From the NCBI RefSeq assembly GCF_009765165.1, contig NZ_VLNU01000001.1:248001-312000 (forward strand): a stretch of DNA of 64,000 nt, read 5' to 3'. Source of the stretch: Lysobacter panacisoli (GTDB lineage Bacteria; Pseudomonadota; Gammaproteobacteria; Xanthomonadales; Xanthomonadaceae). Under the pieces are notes generated by a model. That model was not told where the DNA came from, did not search any database, and saw nothing but the letters and a program-made list of their open reading frames with translations. Shown here one piece after another: positions 45,219-53,486 of the stretch (the stretch's first letter is position 1; each line of letters begins with the position of its first letter). The position numbers were made by a program, and so were the translations under genes.

Positions 45219-46469
45219 ATGCGTCTTTCCCGTTCCGCGGCCCTGTCCGCCTGCCTTGCCCTCGCCGCCTGTTCGGCGTCCGTTCCGACCCGCCCCGCGA
45301 CGTCCACGACTGGACGCCCGGATGCGGTGGTGCTCGTGTCGATCGATGCGTTCCGCGCCGACTACCTGTCGCCGCAGGACACGCCGCGCCTGCACCGCAT
45401 CGCGGTCGAAGGCGCGCAGGCCGATGGCATGTTGCCGTCGTATCCCTCACTGACCTTCCCCAACCACTACACGCTGGTCACCGGCCTGCGTCCGGACCGC
45501 CACGGCGTCATCCACAACCGGATGGCCGACGGCGAACTGGGCGGCTTCGCCGTCGCGGACCGTCGCGCGGTGGACGACGGGCGCTGGTGGGGCGGCGAAC
45601 CGATCTGGGTCACCGCCGAGAAGAACGGCATCCGCAGTGCGAGCTGGGCCTGGCCGGGCAGCTCGGCGAGCATCCGCGGCGTGCGCCCGAACCAGTGGGT
45701 CGCCTACGACGATAAGGTTCCGCCGGAGCGCCGTGTCGACGAGGTGCTGGGCTGGCTCGATGCCCCGCCGTCGCAGCGACCGGGCCTGGTGTCGCTGTAC
45801 TTCGAACAACTCGACAAGGCCGGCCACGACCACGGCCCGGATTCGCCGCAGGTGCGGCGCACGCTGCAGGAGATGGACGCCGCGATCGGCCGCCTGTACG
45901 ACGGGCTCGCCGCGCGCGGAATGCTTGATCGCGTCGATCTGGTCGTGGTGTCCGACCACGGCATGGCGACCGTCGGTCCGGACCATGCGATCGGCGTCGA
46001 ACAGATGATCGGCCCGCACGATGCGCAGGCCGTGTCGGACGGCCAGTCAATCGGCTTCGTGCCGGTGCTGGGGCGCGAGGCGATCGCCGAACAGCGCCTG
46101 CTCGGCCGCCATGCGCAGTACGAATGCTGGCGCCGCAGCGAACTGCCGGCGCGCTGGCACTACGGGCGCAATCCACGCGTTCCGCCGATCGTGTGCCAGA
46201 TGGACGAAGGCTGGGATGCTCTGTATCCGGACAAGCTCGCGCGGCGTTCGCCGCAGGCCACGCGCGGCTCGCACGGTTTCGATCCCGCGCTGCCGTCGAT
46301 GCGCGCCCTATTCGTCGCACGCGGACCGTCGTTCGTGCCGGGCGCACGCGTACCTGCGTTCGACAATGTCGATGTCTATCCGTTGTTGGCGCACCTGCTC
46401 GGCATCGCACCGGCGCCGAACGACGGCGACCTCGCTCCGCTGCTGCCGATGCTCCGTACTGCCGAATAG
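45219..46469 (+). CDS. Nucleotide pyrophosphatase/phosphodiesterase (NPP-like) lipoprotein
   Basis: A 416-residue protein with a lipobox ending at Cys18 (LALAAC) and an alkaline-phosphatase-superfamily domain of the NPP type: VVLVSIDAFRADYL with the first metal Asp, the nucleophile Thr in SLTFPNHYTLVTG, HNRMADG, the second metal site FEQLDKAGHDHGPDS, SDHGM, and HGFDP near the end. It resembles the well-studied NPP of Xanthomonas. It probably hydrolyses nucleotide phosphodiesters outside the cytoplasm. Confidence 0.9.
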   Translation: MRLSRSAALSACLALAACSASVPTRPATSTTGRPDAVVLVSIDAFRADYLSPQDTPRLHRIAVEGAQADGMLPSYPSLTFPNHYTLVTGLRPDRHGVIHNRMADGELGGFAVADRRAVDDGRWWGGEPIWVTAEKNGIRSASWAWPGSSASIRGVRPNQWVAYDDKVPPERRVDEVLGWLDAPPSQRPGLVSLYFEQLDKAGHDHGPDSPQVRRTLQEMDAAIGRLYDGLAARGMLDRVDLVVVSDHGMATVGPDHAIGVEQMIGPHDAQAVSDGQSIGFVPVLGREAIAEQRLLGRHAQYECWRRSELPARWHYGRNPRVPPIVCQMDEGWDALYPDKLARRSPQATRGSHGFDPALPSMRALFVARGPSFVPGARVPAFDNVDVYPLLAHLLGIAPAPNDGDLAPLLPMLRTAE

Positions 46470-46543
46470 GCGCGGCGACGGACCGTCCAGGCCCGTCCCA
46501 CGTCCGTGTCCGAATCCGGCGAGTCCGTGCAACGGCACGGTGC

Positions 46544-46549
46544 TAGCCT
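46544..46549 (+). promoter_or_regulatory. -10-like TAGCCT six bases before the ada-alkA start
   Basis: TAGCCT is followed by GCGTCC and ATG 46556. No ribosome site lies between, fitting a leaderless transcript. Confidence 0.4.
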
Positions 46550-46555
46550 GCGTCC

Positions 46556-48124
46556 ATGCACCGTTCCCCGCCCCCGCACTCCGACGCCCTGCCCGCCTGG
46601 CATGTCTGCGAACAGGCGCGCCGCTCCCGCGATGCGCGTTTCGATGGCCTGTTCTTCACGGCCGTGTTCAGCACGCGCATTTACTGCCGTCCGGTATGTC
46701 CGGCGACAACCGCAAAGCGCGTCGAGTATTTCCGCCATGCCGCAGCCGCCGAAGCGGCGGGTTATCGCCCGTGCCTGCGCTGTCGCCCGGAACTGTCACC
46801 CGACGACGGCAGTTGGCGTCGCGGCGATGCCGCGGTCGCGCGTGCGCTCAAGCTGATCGATGACGGCGCGCTGGCCGAACAGCCGTTGTCGGCGCTGGCA
46901 CAGCGCGTGGGACTGGGCGAGCGCCAGCTGCGCCGGTTGTTCGTCGATCGCGTCGGCGTCGCGCCGATCGGCGTGCACGGCACGCGCCGGCTGCTGTTCG
47001 CCAAGCAGTTGCTGACCGAAACGCGCTTGCCGATCACCGAAGTCGCACTCGCCTCGGGTTTCGGCAGCCTGCGGCGTTTCAACGACGCATTCCGCAACGC
47101 CTACCGCATGCCGCCGCGCGACCTGCGCAAACGCGACACGACCACCCAGGATGCCGGCGAAGCGCTGGTGCTGCGACTGGGCTACCGCCCGCCGTACGAC
47201 TTCGCGGCGATGCTCGACTTCCTGCGTGGACGTGCGCTGCCGGGCGTGGAAGCAGTGGACGAACACAGCTACGCGCGCGTGATCGGCCCGGCCGATCGGC
47301 CCGGCTGGCTGCGCGTGAGCGCGTGGCCGGGCAACGAACACGCGCTGCGCCTGGAACTGCATGGCCCCGCGCCGGCGCGTTTGCTCGAGATCGTCCAGCG
47401 CCTGCGCCGGATGTTCGACCTCGACGCCGATCCGCAGGCCATCGCCGCTGCGCTATCGGTGGACGCGCGTCTGGCGCCGCTGCTCGCACAGCGACCGGGC
47501 CTGCGCTTGCCGAGTGGCTGGGACGGATTCGAGATCGCGGTGCGCGCGATCATCGGCCAGCAGGTCAGCGTCGCCGCTGCGCGCACGCTGGCGACGCGGC
47601 TCGCGCAGCGCTACGGGCAACCACTCGTGCAACCGTTCGCGCCGGGACTGACGCATCTGTTCCCGACGCCGGAAGACCTGGTCGATGCGGACCTGACGCA
47701 GATCGGTCTCATCCGCGCACGCGCGAACACGGTGCGTGGCGTCGCCCGCGCGTTGCTCGACGGGCACGTGGATTTCCGCTCCGAGCGCACGCTCGAAGAC
47801 CTCACCGCGCGCTGGGTCGCCTTGCCCGGCATCGGTCCGTGGACGGCGCAGTACATCGCGCTGCGTGCGCTCGGACATCCGGACGCGTTCCCGGCGGAAG
47901 ATCTGGTGCTGCAGAAGATGGTGCCCACCGACGGCTCGCGCTTGAGCACGCGTGCGCTGCGCGGTCGCGCCGAGTCGTGGCGCCCGTGGCGCGGTTACGC
48001 CGTCATCCACCTGTGGCGCGATGCGGCGATGCAGGCACCCGCGCGCCCGGTCGCGGCGAAACAGGCCTCGCCCACGCGCACACGCACGCGTCGCAACGCC
48101 GCGACGGCCGAGGCGACGCCGTGA
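46556..48124 (+). CDS. Ada-AlkA fusion: methylation-responsive regulator and 3-methyladenine DNA glycosylase
   Basis: A 522-residue protein. Residues 14-80 are the Ada zinc domain (GLFFTAVFSTRIYCRPVCPA; Cys44, Cys48, Cys73, Cys76), which in Ada takes a methyl group from DNA phosphotriesters. Residues 85-195 are an AraC-type helix-turn-helix (ITEVALASGFGSLRRFNDAFRNAY). Residues 200-500 are AlkA with its helix-hairpin-helix LPGIGPWTAQYIALRALG and catalytic Asp449 in PAEDL. The protein should sense and repair alkylation damage. Its stop overlaps the ogt start by GTGA, so the two are translationally coupled. Confidence 0.93.
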   Translation: MHRSPPPHSDALPAWHVCEQARRSRDARFDGLFFTAVFSTRIYCRPVCPATTAKRVEYFRHAAAAEAAGYRPCLRCRPELSPDDGSWRRGDAAVARALKLIDDGALAEQPLSALAQRVGLGERQLRRLFVDRVGVAPIGVHGTRRLLFAKQLLTETRLPITEVALASGFGSLRRFNDAFRNAYRMPPRDLRKRDTTTQDAGEALVLRLGYRPPYDFAAMLDFLRGRALPGVEAVDEHSYARVIGPADRPGWLRVSAWPGNEHALRLELHGPAPARLLEIVQRLRRMFDLDADPQAIAAALSVDARLAPLLAQRPGLRLPSGWDGFEIAVRAIIGQQVSVAAARTLATRLAQRYGQPLVQPFAPGLTHLFPTPEDLVDADLTQIGLIRARANTVRGVARALLDGHVDFRSERTLEDLTARWVALPGIGPWTAQYIALRALGHPDAFPAEDLVLQKMVPTDGSRLSTRALRGRAESWRPWRGYAVIHLWRDAAMQAPARPVAAKQASPTRTRTRRNAATAEATP

Positions 48125-48621
48125 TCCGCTACACGCACGTACCCAGCCCGGTCGGGCCGCTGTTGCTGGCCGGAAGCGACGACGGCCTGCATCTGATCGA
48201 ATTCCACACACCACGCCATCCGATGGCGCGCCTGGCGGACTGGACGCCCGGCGAATGCGAGGCCATCGCGCTCACGGCGCGACAGCTCGAGGAATACTTC
48301 GACGGAACGCGACGCGAATTCGACCTGCCGCTGGCGCCGCGCGGCACGGAATTCCAGCGCGATGTCTGGAACACGCTCGCGTCGATTCCCTACGGCGAGA
48401 CGATCAGCTACGCGCAGCTGGCGCAACGCGTGGGGCGACCCAGCGCGGTACGCGCGGTCGGTGCGGCGAACGGGCGCAACCCGCTGCCGCTGGTGCTCCC
48501 GTGCCATCGCGTGATCGGCAGCGACGGCAGCCTCACCGGTTTCGGCGGTGGTCTGCCAACCAAGGAATTCCTGCTGAAACTGGAAGGCGCGCTGGCGCGC
48601 GACGCGGACCTGTTCGGCTGA
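48121..48621 (+). CDS. ogt: Methylated-DNA-protein cysteine methyltransferase
   Basis: A 166-residue suicide repair enzyme that removes O6-alkyl groups from guanine. The active site PCHRVIG is present (Cys128), with SYAQLAQRVGRPSAVRAVGAANGRNPLPLV before it. GTG 48121 overlaps the stop of the Ada-AlkA gene. Together the two genes supply the activities that E. coli divides between Ada, AlkA and Ogt; the C-terminal methyltransferase domain of Ada is here a separate protein. Confidence 0.95.
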   Translation: MIRYTHVPSPVGPLLLAGSDDGLHLIEFHTPRHPMARLADWTPGECEAIALTARQLEEYFDGTRREFDLPLAPRGTEFQRDVWNTLASIPYGETISYAQLAQRVGRPSAVRAVGAANGRNPLPLVLPCHRVIGSDGSLTGFGGGLPTKEFLLKLEGALARDADLFG

Positions 48622-48633
48622 CGGCGCGCGGAA

Positions 48634-49983
48634 TCATTCCGCCATCAGCTTCGCCATCGCCGCACGGTAACGTGCCGCGATCGTCGCGCGCTGCACGTGG
48701 TGCCCGCCTTCGACCACGCGTCGCCCGCCCACGTAGACGTCGCGCACCAGCGTGCGGTTGCCGCTGAAGATCCAGCGATCCACTGCGTCGTCCGAGGTCA
48801 GGCCGAACAGTTGCGGCGCATCGGTGTCGAGCACCACCGCGTCGGCGAATTCACCCGTGGCGAACGTGCCGATCGCGTGGCCGGTCGAAGCGCGCGCACT
48901 GTGTGCCACGTCGCGCAGCAGTGTTTCGCCGACGCTCGGCGAACCGGTGCGCACGGCGATGTTACGATGGCGCGTGGACAGGCGCTGGCCGTATTCGAGC
49001 CAGCGCAGTTCTTCGACCGGCGACACCGATATGTGCGAATCCGAACCGATGCCCCAGCGTCCGTCCGCGTCGAGGTAATCGCGCAGCGGGAACAGGCCGT
49101 CGCCGAGGTTGGCCTCGGTGGTCGGGCAGATCGCGACGGTCGCGCCGCTTGCCGCGATGCCGCGCACCTCCGCGGCGGTGAGATGCGTGGCGTGCACGAG
49201 CGTCCAGTGCGCATCGACCGCGGCGTTGCCCAGCAGCCATTCGACCGGCCGCGCGTTGCGCAGCGCGAGCGAGTCCTGCACTTCGCCGATCTGCTCGGCG
49301 ATGTGGATGTGCACGGGCATTGCGGGCGGCAACGCATTGAGCACGGCGCGCATCGCGTCCACCGGCACCGCGCGCAGGCTGTGCAGCGCGCAGCCGACGT
49401 GCAGCGTCGGCCCGGCTTCCTCGCACAGCAGGTCGATCAGGCGCAGGTAGGCATCGACGTCATGGCCGAAGCGACGCTGGCGTTCGCCCAGCGCGCGGCC
49501 GTCGAAACCGCCGGTCATGTACAGCACCGGCAACAGAGTCAAGCGGATACCGGCTTCGCGCGCGGCGGCGATCAGCGCGCGCGACATCGCGGCCGGATCG
49601 TCGTAGGGCCTGCCGTCGGGCGCGTGGTGGAGGTAATGGAACTCGCAGACGGTGGTGTAGCCGGCTTCGAGCATCTCGACGTAAAGCTGCGCCGCCACTG
49701 CCTGCAGGATCTCCGGGGTGAAACGCGCGGCGAAGCGGTACATCGTCTCGCGCCAGGTCCAGAACGAATCCTCGGGATTGGTCTGGCGTTCGGCCATGCC
49801 GGCCATCGCGCGCTGGAACGCATGCGAATGCAGGTTGGCGATGCCTGGCACGATCCAGCTCGCGCTGGCGGTGGGCTCGGCGGCCCGGACCGCGGCGATG
49901 TGGCCGTGGTCGTCGACATCGAATCCGGCATCGGCACGCCAGCCGTCCGGGGTCCAGAGCATCGCGGCATCGAGGGTCTTCAT
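48634..49983 (-). CDS. hutF: Formimidoylglutamate deiminase
   Basis: A 449-residue amidohydrolase-superfamily enzyme that turns N-formimino-glutamate into N-formylglutamate and ammonia in the five-step histidine pathway. Metal ligands are in ANLHSHAFQRAMAG (His52, His54), PVHIHIAEQ, and IGSDSHIS (Asp). The QRAMAGMAER and FWTWRE segments are typical of HutF. It is divergent from hutI with 79 bp between starts, and converges on ogt. GACAAT with six bases before ATG 49983 may be its -10 box. Confidence 0.95.
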   Translation of the reverse strand: MKTLDAAMLWTPDGWRADAGFDVDDHGHIAAVRAAEPTASASWIVPGIANLHSHAFQRAMAGMAERQTNPEDSFWTWRETMYRFAARFTPEILQAVAAQLYVEMLEAGYTTVCEFHYLHHAPDGRPYDDPAAMSRALIAAAREAGIRLTLLPVLYMTGGFDGRALGERQRRFGHDVDAYLRLIDLLCEEAGPTLHVGCALHSLRAVPVDAMRAVLNALPPAMPVHIHIAEQIGEVQDSLALRNARPVEWLLGNAAVDAHWTLVHATHLTAAEVRGIAASGATVAICPTTEANLGDGLFPLRDYLDADGRWGIGSDSHISVSPVEELRWLEYGQRLSTRHRNIAVRTGSPSVGETLLRDVAHSARASTGHAIGTFATGEFADAVVLDTDAPQLFGLTSDDAVDRWIFSGNRTLVRDVYVGGRRVVEGGHHVQRATIAARYRAAMAKLMAE

Positions 49984-50050
49984 GGGGCCATTGTCGCGAA
50001 TGCGCGTGATCGTGGCGATGCGGTCCACCCGGCGACACCCGCCGGACGGC

Positions 50051-50056
50051 TAGAAT
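50051..50056 (+). promoter_or_regulatory. -10-like TAGAAT six bases before the hutI start
   Basis: TAGAAT is followed by CCGTTC and ATG 50063 with no ribosome site; a near-ideal -10 box placed for a leaderless hutI transcript. Confidence 0.5.
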
Positions 50057-50062
50057 CCGTTC

Positions 50063-51289
50063 ATGACCTCGAGCACGCATCCGGCCTGGGACGGACTGAT
50101 CCTCGGCGCTTCCCTGGCCACCCTCGACGCCCCGCAGGGCTACGGGGAGATACGCGATGGCGTGCTGGCCTGGAAGGACGACCGCCTGACCTTCGTCGGT
50201 TCCCGCGCCGACCTGCCCGGAACGCCGCAGAAGCTCGCGCGCGAGGTGATCGAGGCGCATGGCTGGATCACCCCCGGACTGGTCGATTGCCACACCCATC
50301 TGGTCTTCGCCGGCGACCGCGCGCGCGAATTCGAGATGCGCCTGGGCGGCGCCAGCTACGAGGAGATCGCCAGGGCCGGCGGCGGCATCCTCTCGACCGT
50401 GCGCGCCACGCGCGCGGCCGATGAAGGCGAACTGCTGCGCCAGTCGCTGCCGCGCGCGCACGCGCTGATCGCCGACGGCGTCACCACGCTGGAGATCAAG
50501 TCCGGCTACGGCCTGGACTTCGACAACGAACGCAAGATGCTGCGCGTCGCACGACGCCTGGAGCAGCTCGGCATCAGCGTGCGCACGACCTACCTCGCGG
50601 CGCACGCGCTACCGCCGGAGTTCGCCGGTCGCAGCGACGAGTACATCGACGCGGCCATCGAATGGCTGCCGCGCCTGCACGTGGAAGGACTCGTCGATGC
50701 GGTCGATGCGTTCTGCGAAGGCATCGGCTTCAGTCCGGCGCAGACACGGCGGATGTTCGAAGCGGCTCGCGCGCTGGGGCTGCCGGTGAAGCTGCACGCG
50801 GACCAGCTCAGCGACCTCGGCGGCGCGGCGCTGGCGGCGGCGTTCGATGGACTTTCCGCGGACCACGTCGAATACACCAGCGAGGACAGCGCGCGCGCGA
50901 TGGCCGAACACGGCACCGTTGCCGTGCTGCTGCCGGGCGCGTTCCATGTACTGCGCGAAACACGGTTGCCGCCGCTCGACGCCTTCCGCCAACACGGTGT
51001 GCCGATGGCGCTGGCGACCGACTGCAATCCGGGCACGTCGCCGCTGCAGTCGCTGCGCCAGGCGATGCAACTGGCCTGCACGCATTTCCGCCTGACGCCC
51101 GAGGAAGCGCTGCGCGGCGCGACGGTCCATGCCGCGCGCGCGCTGGGACTGGAGGATCGCGGCGTGCTGCGCGTCGGCGCCCGCGCGGACTTCGTGCAAT
51201 GGCATATCGGCCATCCGGCGGAACTGTGCTACTGGCTCGGCGGCAGGCTCGCGCACGCGGTGCACGCGGGCGGGCACCGCGTCGTCTGA
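50063..51289 (+). CDS. hutI: Imidazolonepropionase
   Basis: A 408-residue amidohydrolase that opens the imidazolone ring to N-formimino-glutamate, the third step of histidine degradation. Features: [21 protein letters not shown] (His77, His79), [28 protein letters not shown] and the metal Asp in [11 protein letters not shown]. The length is normal. It is divergent from hutF and followed 35 bp later by a dipeptidase gene. The product of HutU is its substrate, so the scattered hut genes here act in one pathway. Confidence 0.97.
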   Translation: MTSSTHPAWDGLILGASLATLDAPQGYGEIRDGVLAWKDDRLTFVGSRADLPGTPQKLAREVIEAHGWITPGLVDCHTHLVFAGDRAREFEMRLGGASYEEIARAGGGILSTVRATRAADEGELLRQSLPRAHALIADGVTTLEIKSGYGLDFDNERKMLRVARRLEQLGISVRTTYLAAHALPPEFAGRSDEYIDAAIEWLPRLHVEGLVDAVDAFCEGIGFSPAQTRRMFEAARALGLPVKLHADQLSDLGGAALAAAFDGLSADHVEYTSEDSARAMAEHGTVAVLLPGAFHVLRETRLPPLDAFRQHGVPMALATDCNPGTSPLQSLRQAMQLACTHFRLTPEEALRGATVHAARALGLEDRGVLRVGARADFVQWHIGHPAELCYWLGGRLAHAVHAGGHRVV

Positions 51290-51324
51290 CATCGCGTCAT
51301 CGTTCGTCACCAAGGGGAGAAAGC

Positions 51325-52530
51325 ATGCGAGTTGCAACCGTGTTCGGTATGTCCGCCCTCGGCCTGGCGCTGGCCGCCACGCCCGTCATGGCCGCGAGCG
51401 ATGCGGCGCAGCGCCTGGCGCAGGACGCGATCATCGTCGACACCCACATCGACGCGCCCGGCGAGCTGCTCTCGCACTGGGACGACCTGGGCGTGGCGAC
51501 GCCGGGCAAGGAATTCGACTACCCGCGTGCACGCCAGGGTGGTCTCGACGTGGCCTTCATGTCGATCTACACCTCGCCCGACGAGGACGCCGCCGGCACC
51601 GCGTGGCAGACCGCGAACACGCAGATCGATGCGGTCGAGGCGATGACCGCGCGCCATCCGGACAAGTTCGCGCTGCTGCGTTCTCCAGCCGATGTGGAGA
51701 AGCTGCGCAAGGGCGGCCGCGTGCTGCTCACGCTGGGCATGGAGAACGGTGCGCCGATCGGCGACGACCTGAAGCAGCTCGCCGCCTTCCAGCAGCGCGG
51801 CGTGCGTTACATCACCCTCGCCCACAGCGCCAACAACCGCATCAGCGACTCGTCCTACGCGCTGGAGAAGAAGTGGGGTGGACTGAGCCCGTTCGGCGAA
51901 CAGGTCGTGGCCGAGATGAACCGCCTCGGCATCATGGTCGACGTCTCGCATCTCTCCGACGATGCGATCCGCGACGTGCTGAGCACGACCGACGTGCCGG
52001 TGATCGCCAGTCATTCGGGCATGCGCCACTTCACCCCGGGCTTCGAGCGCAACATCAGCGACGAACTGGCGAAGGCCGTCGCAGCCGAAGGCGGCGTGGT
52101 GCAGCTCGTGTTCGGCACCGGCTTCGTCAATCCGACGGCGGCGGCCAATCTGCAGGCGTATTTCCAGGCCGAAGCCGACTTCGAGCGTGAGAACGCGAAG
52201 CTCGTCGCGGCCGGCAAGCCGGCGCGCTCGAAGGACGATTTCGAGGATGCGTGGAAGCAGGCGCATCCTGTGCCGGTGACGCACATCGACGCGGTGCTGG
52301 ACCAGATCGACTACGCGGTGAAGCTGATCGGCTCCGACCACGTCGGCATCGGCTCGGACTTCGATGGCGTCAGCGGCAACCTGCCGGTGGAACTTCGCTC
52401 GGTGGCGGACTATCCGAACCTGGTCGAAGGCCTGCAAAAGCGCGGCCATTCCGATGCCGACATCCGCAAGATCCTCGGCGGCAACCTGCTGCGCGTGTGG
52501 ACCCAGGTGGAGAAGGCGGCGAAACGCTGA
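51325..52530 (+). CDS. Exported membrane dipeptidase (peptidase family M19)
   Basis: A 401-residue protein with a signal peptide (about 1-23, cut after VMA-AS) and the M19 renal-dipeptidase barrel: VDTHIDAP (His41, Asp43), TLGMENGAPI (bridging Glu), DVSHLSDDA, ASHSGMRHF, and HVGIGSDFDGV near the end. It should cleave dipeptides in the periplasm. GGGGAGAAAG precedes ATG 51325. It could feed histidine-containing dipeptides into the hut pathway beside it, which is inference. Confidence 0.92.
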   Translation: MRVATVFGMSALGLALAATPVMAASDAAQRLAQDAIIVDTHIDAPGELLSHWDDLGVATPGKEFDYPRARQGGLDVAFMSIYTSPDEDAAGTAWQTANTQIDAVEAMTARHPDKFALLRSPADVEKLRKGGRVLLTLGMENGAPIGDDLKQLAAFQQRGVRYITLAHSANNRISDSSYALEKKWGGLSPFGEQVVAEMNRLGIMVDVSHLSDDAIRDVLSTTDVPVIASHSGMRHFTPGFERNISDELAKAVAAEGGVVQLVFGTGFVNPTAAANLQAYFQAEADFERENAKLVAAGKPARSKDDFEDAWKQAHPVPVTHIDAVLDQIDYAVKLIGSDHVGIGSDFDGVSGNLPVELRSVADYPNLVEGLQKRGHSDADIRKILGGNLLRVWTQVEKAAKR

Positions 52531-52555
52531 CGTCGCGTTCCATCGCCGGAAAAGC

Positions 52556-52583
52556 AAAAGCCCCGCCTGAGCGGGGCTTTTTG
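52556..52583. terminator. Bidirectional terminator between dipeptidase and bTHX genes
   Basis: AAAAGCCCCGC (52556-52566) pairs with GCGGGGCTTTT (52571-52581) around CTGA. A T-run follows on the plus strand and an A-run precedes it, so it works for both convergent genes. Confidence 0.92.
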
Positions 52584-52616
52584 CTGGCAGGTTCTGCCAG
52601 AACAGGCGCTGTGCGC

Positions 52617-52811
52617 TTATTCCTTGGAAGCGGTCTTCTTCACCGCGACCTTCTTGGCGGCCGGGGCCTTGGCCACGGTCTTGGTCGCCTTCTTGGCGAC
52701 CGGCGCGGCGGCGTTGCCGGCGGCCTTGGTCACGGCCTTGCTGCTGCGGGCGTTGCCGTAGCTGGAGTTGTAGCGCTTGCCCTTGGCGGTCTTACGGTCG
52801 CCCTTGCCCAT
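52617..52811 (-). CDS. bTHX-like small ribosomal subunit protein with extended Lys/Ala tail
   Basis: A 64-residue, very basic protein. The first 25 residues (MGKGDRKTAKGKRYNSSYGN) match the bTHX (Thx) ribosomal protein pattern MGKGD-KT--GK----SYG. Instead of ending soon after, it continues for 40 residues of Lys/Ala/Val repeats (AAGNAAAPVAKKATKTVAKA), similar to histone H1-like tails. It may bind rRNA. It converges on the dipeptidase gene across a shared terminator. Confidence 0.75.
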   Translation of the reverse strand: MGKGDRKTAKGKRYNSSYGNARSSKAVTKAAGNAAAPVAKKATKTVAKAPAAKKVAVKKTASKE

Positions 52812-52990
52812 GATCTGCTCCTGAAACTGTCAAATCCGCACCGGGTGCGGGGTTACGAAATACGCGGTCGCGACACACGCGAGGCCGCGCAGTCTAGCAC
52901 GCGCATCGATTCGGCCGCTTCGCATCCGAAGCCCACCCTTCGGGCGCCCCATTACCAAGGGGGCTCCGCTTCAGGCAGCTCCTCAGCTCG

Positions 52991-53407
52991 TCAGTGGGCA
53001 CACGATGCGTCGTGAACGTGCAGGTGGTTCAGGCGCAGGTTCGCCAGATGGGCCAGCCCGACCAGCGTGCCGCCGATAGTCATCGCGATGGCATGCGGGA
53101 TCAGGCTTTCGTGCAGCGGCGTGTACAGAACGCCCACCCACAGCAGCCCCAGACCGGGCACCAGCAACGACAGCGCCTGCACGGCGCGATGGCGGCGATA
53201 GCCCCAGACCAGACTGAACAGCCCAAGCGCGGTGACGAAGACCACGAAAGCCTCTTCGAAGCCATTACCCAGCCACGCCGCCACGCCCAGCGACGGCAGC
53301 AGCGCGATCGCCAGCGGCAGCAGCGCGCAATGGATCGCGCACAGCAGCGATCCATAGGCACCGATGCGGTCGAGCAGTCTGCGGCGGGCGGGGTCGGGCA
53401 TGGGCAT
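52991..53407 (-). CDS. MerC-domain membrane protein, probably Zur-controlled
   Basis: A 138-residue protein with four hydrophobic segments. The first holds SLLCAIHCALLP with Cys23 and Cys27, the CxxxC type metal site of MerC; the C-terminus is His-rich (NHLHVHDASCAH). MerC proteins carry mercury into cells on mer operons, but there is no mer gene here. It is divergent from a ZnuD-like receptor, with a Zur box in the 79-bp gap covering both promoters, so a zinc-transport or zinc-handling role is more likely. About 180 bp of non-coding sequence separate it from the bTHX gene; I see no gene there. Confidence 0.82.
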   Translation of the reverse strand: MPMPDPARRRLLDRIGAYGSLLCAIHCALLPLAIALLPSLGVAAWLGNGFEEAFVVFVTALGLFSLVWGYRRHRAVQALSLLVPGLGLLWVGVLYTPLHESLIPHAIAMTIGGTLVGLAHLANLRLNHLHVHDASCAH

Positions 53408-53431
53408 GACTTTCGGGAGGGTGCGGACCGC

Positions 53432-53454
53432 GTTTCGTTATAATATAACATTCC
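53432..53454. promoter_or_regulatory. Zur box in the divergent merC/znuD promoter region
   Basis: GTTATAATATAAC (53437-53449) is a perfect palindrome and matches the core of the gammaproteobacterial Zur consensus GAAATGTTATANTATAACATTTC; outer bases TTTC and ATTCC match in part. It contains TATAAT for the plus strand, so bound Zur would block the -10 of znuD and, by symmetry, that of the merC-like gene. Confidence 0.88.
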
Positions 53455-53486
53455 ACGACTTCCGCCACCCAACTTTACCCCAACCC

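Noticed and set aside
52812..52990. Possible small gene between the bTHX and MerC-like genes
   Set aside because: No open frame with a ribosome site and no conserved peptide could be found in these 179 bases.
52991..53407. MerC-like gene considered as part of a mercury-resistance operon
   Set aside because: No merA, merR, merT or merP is nearby, and the Zur box gives a better explanation.
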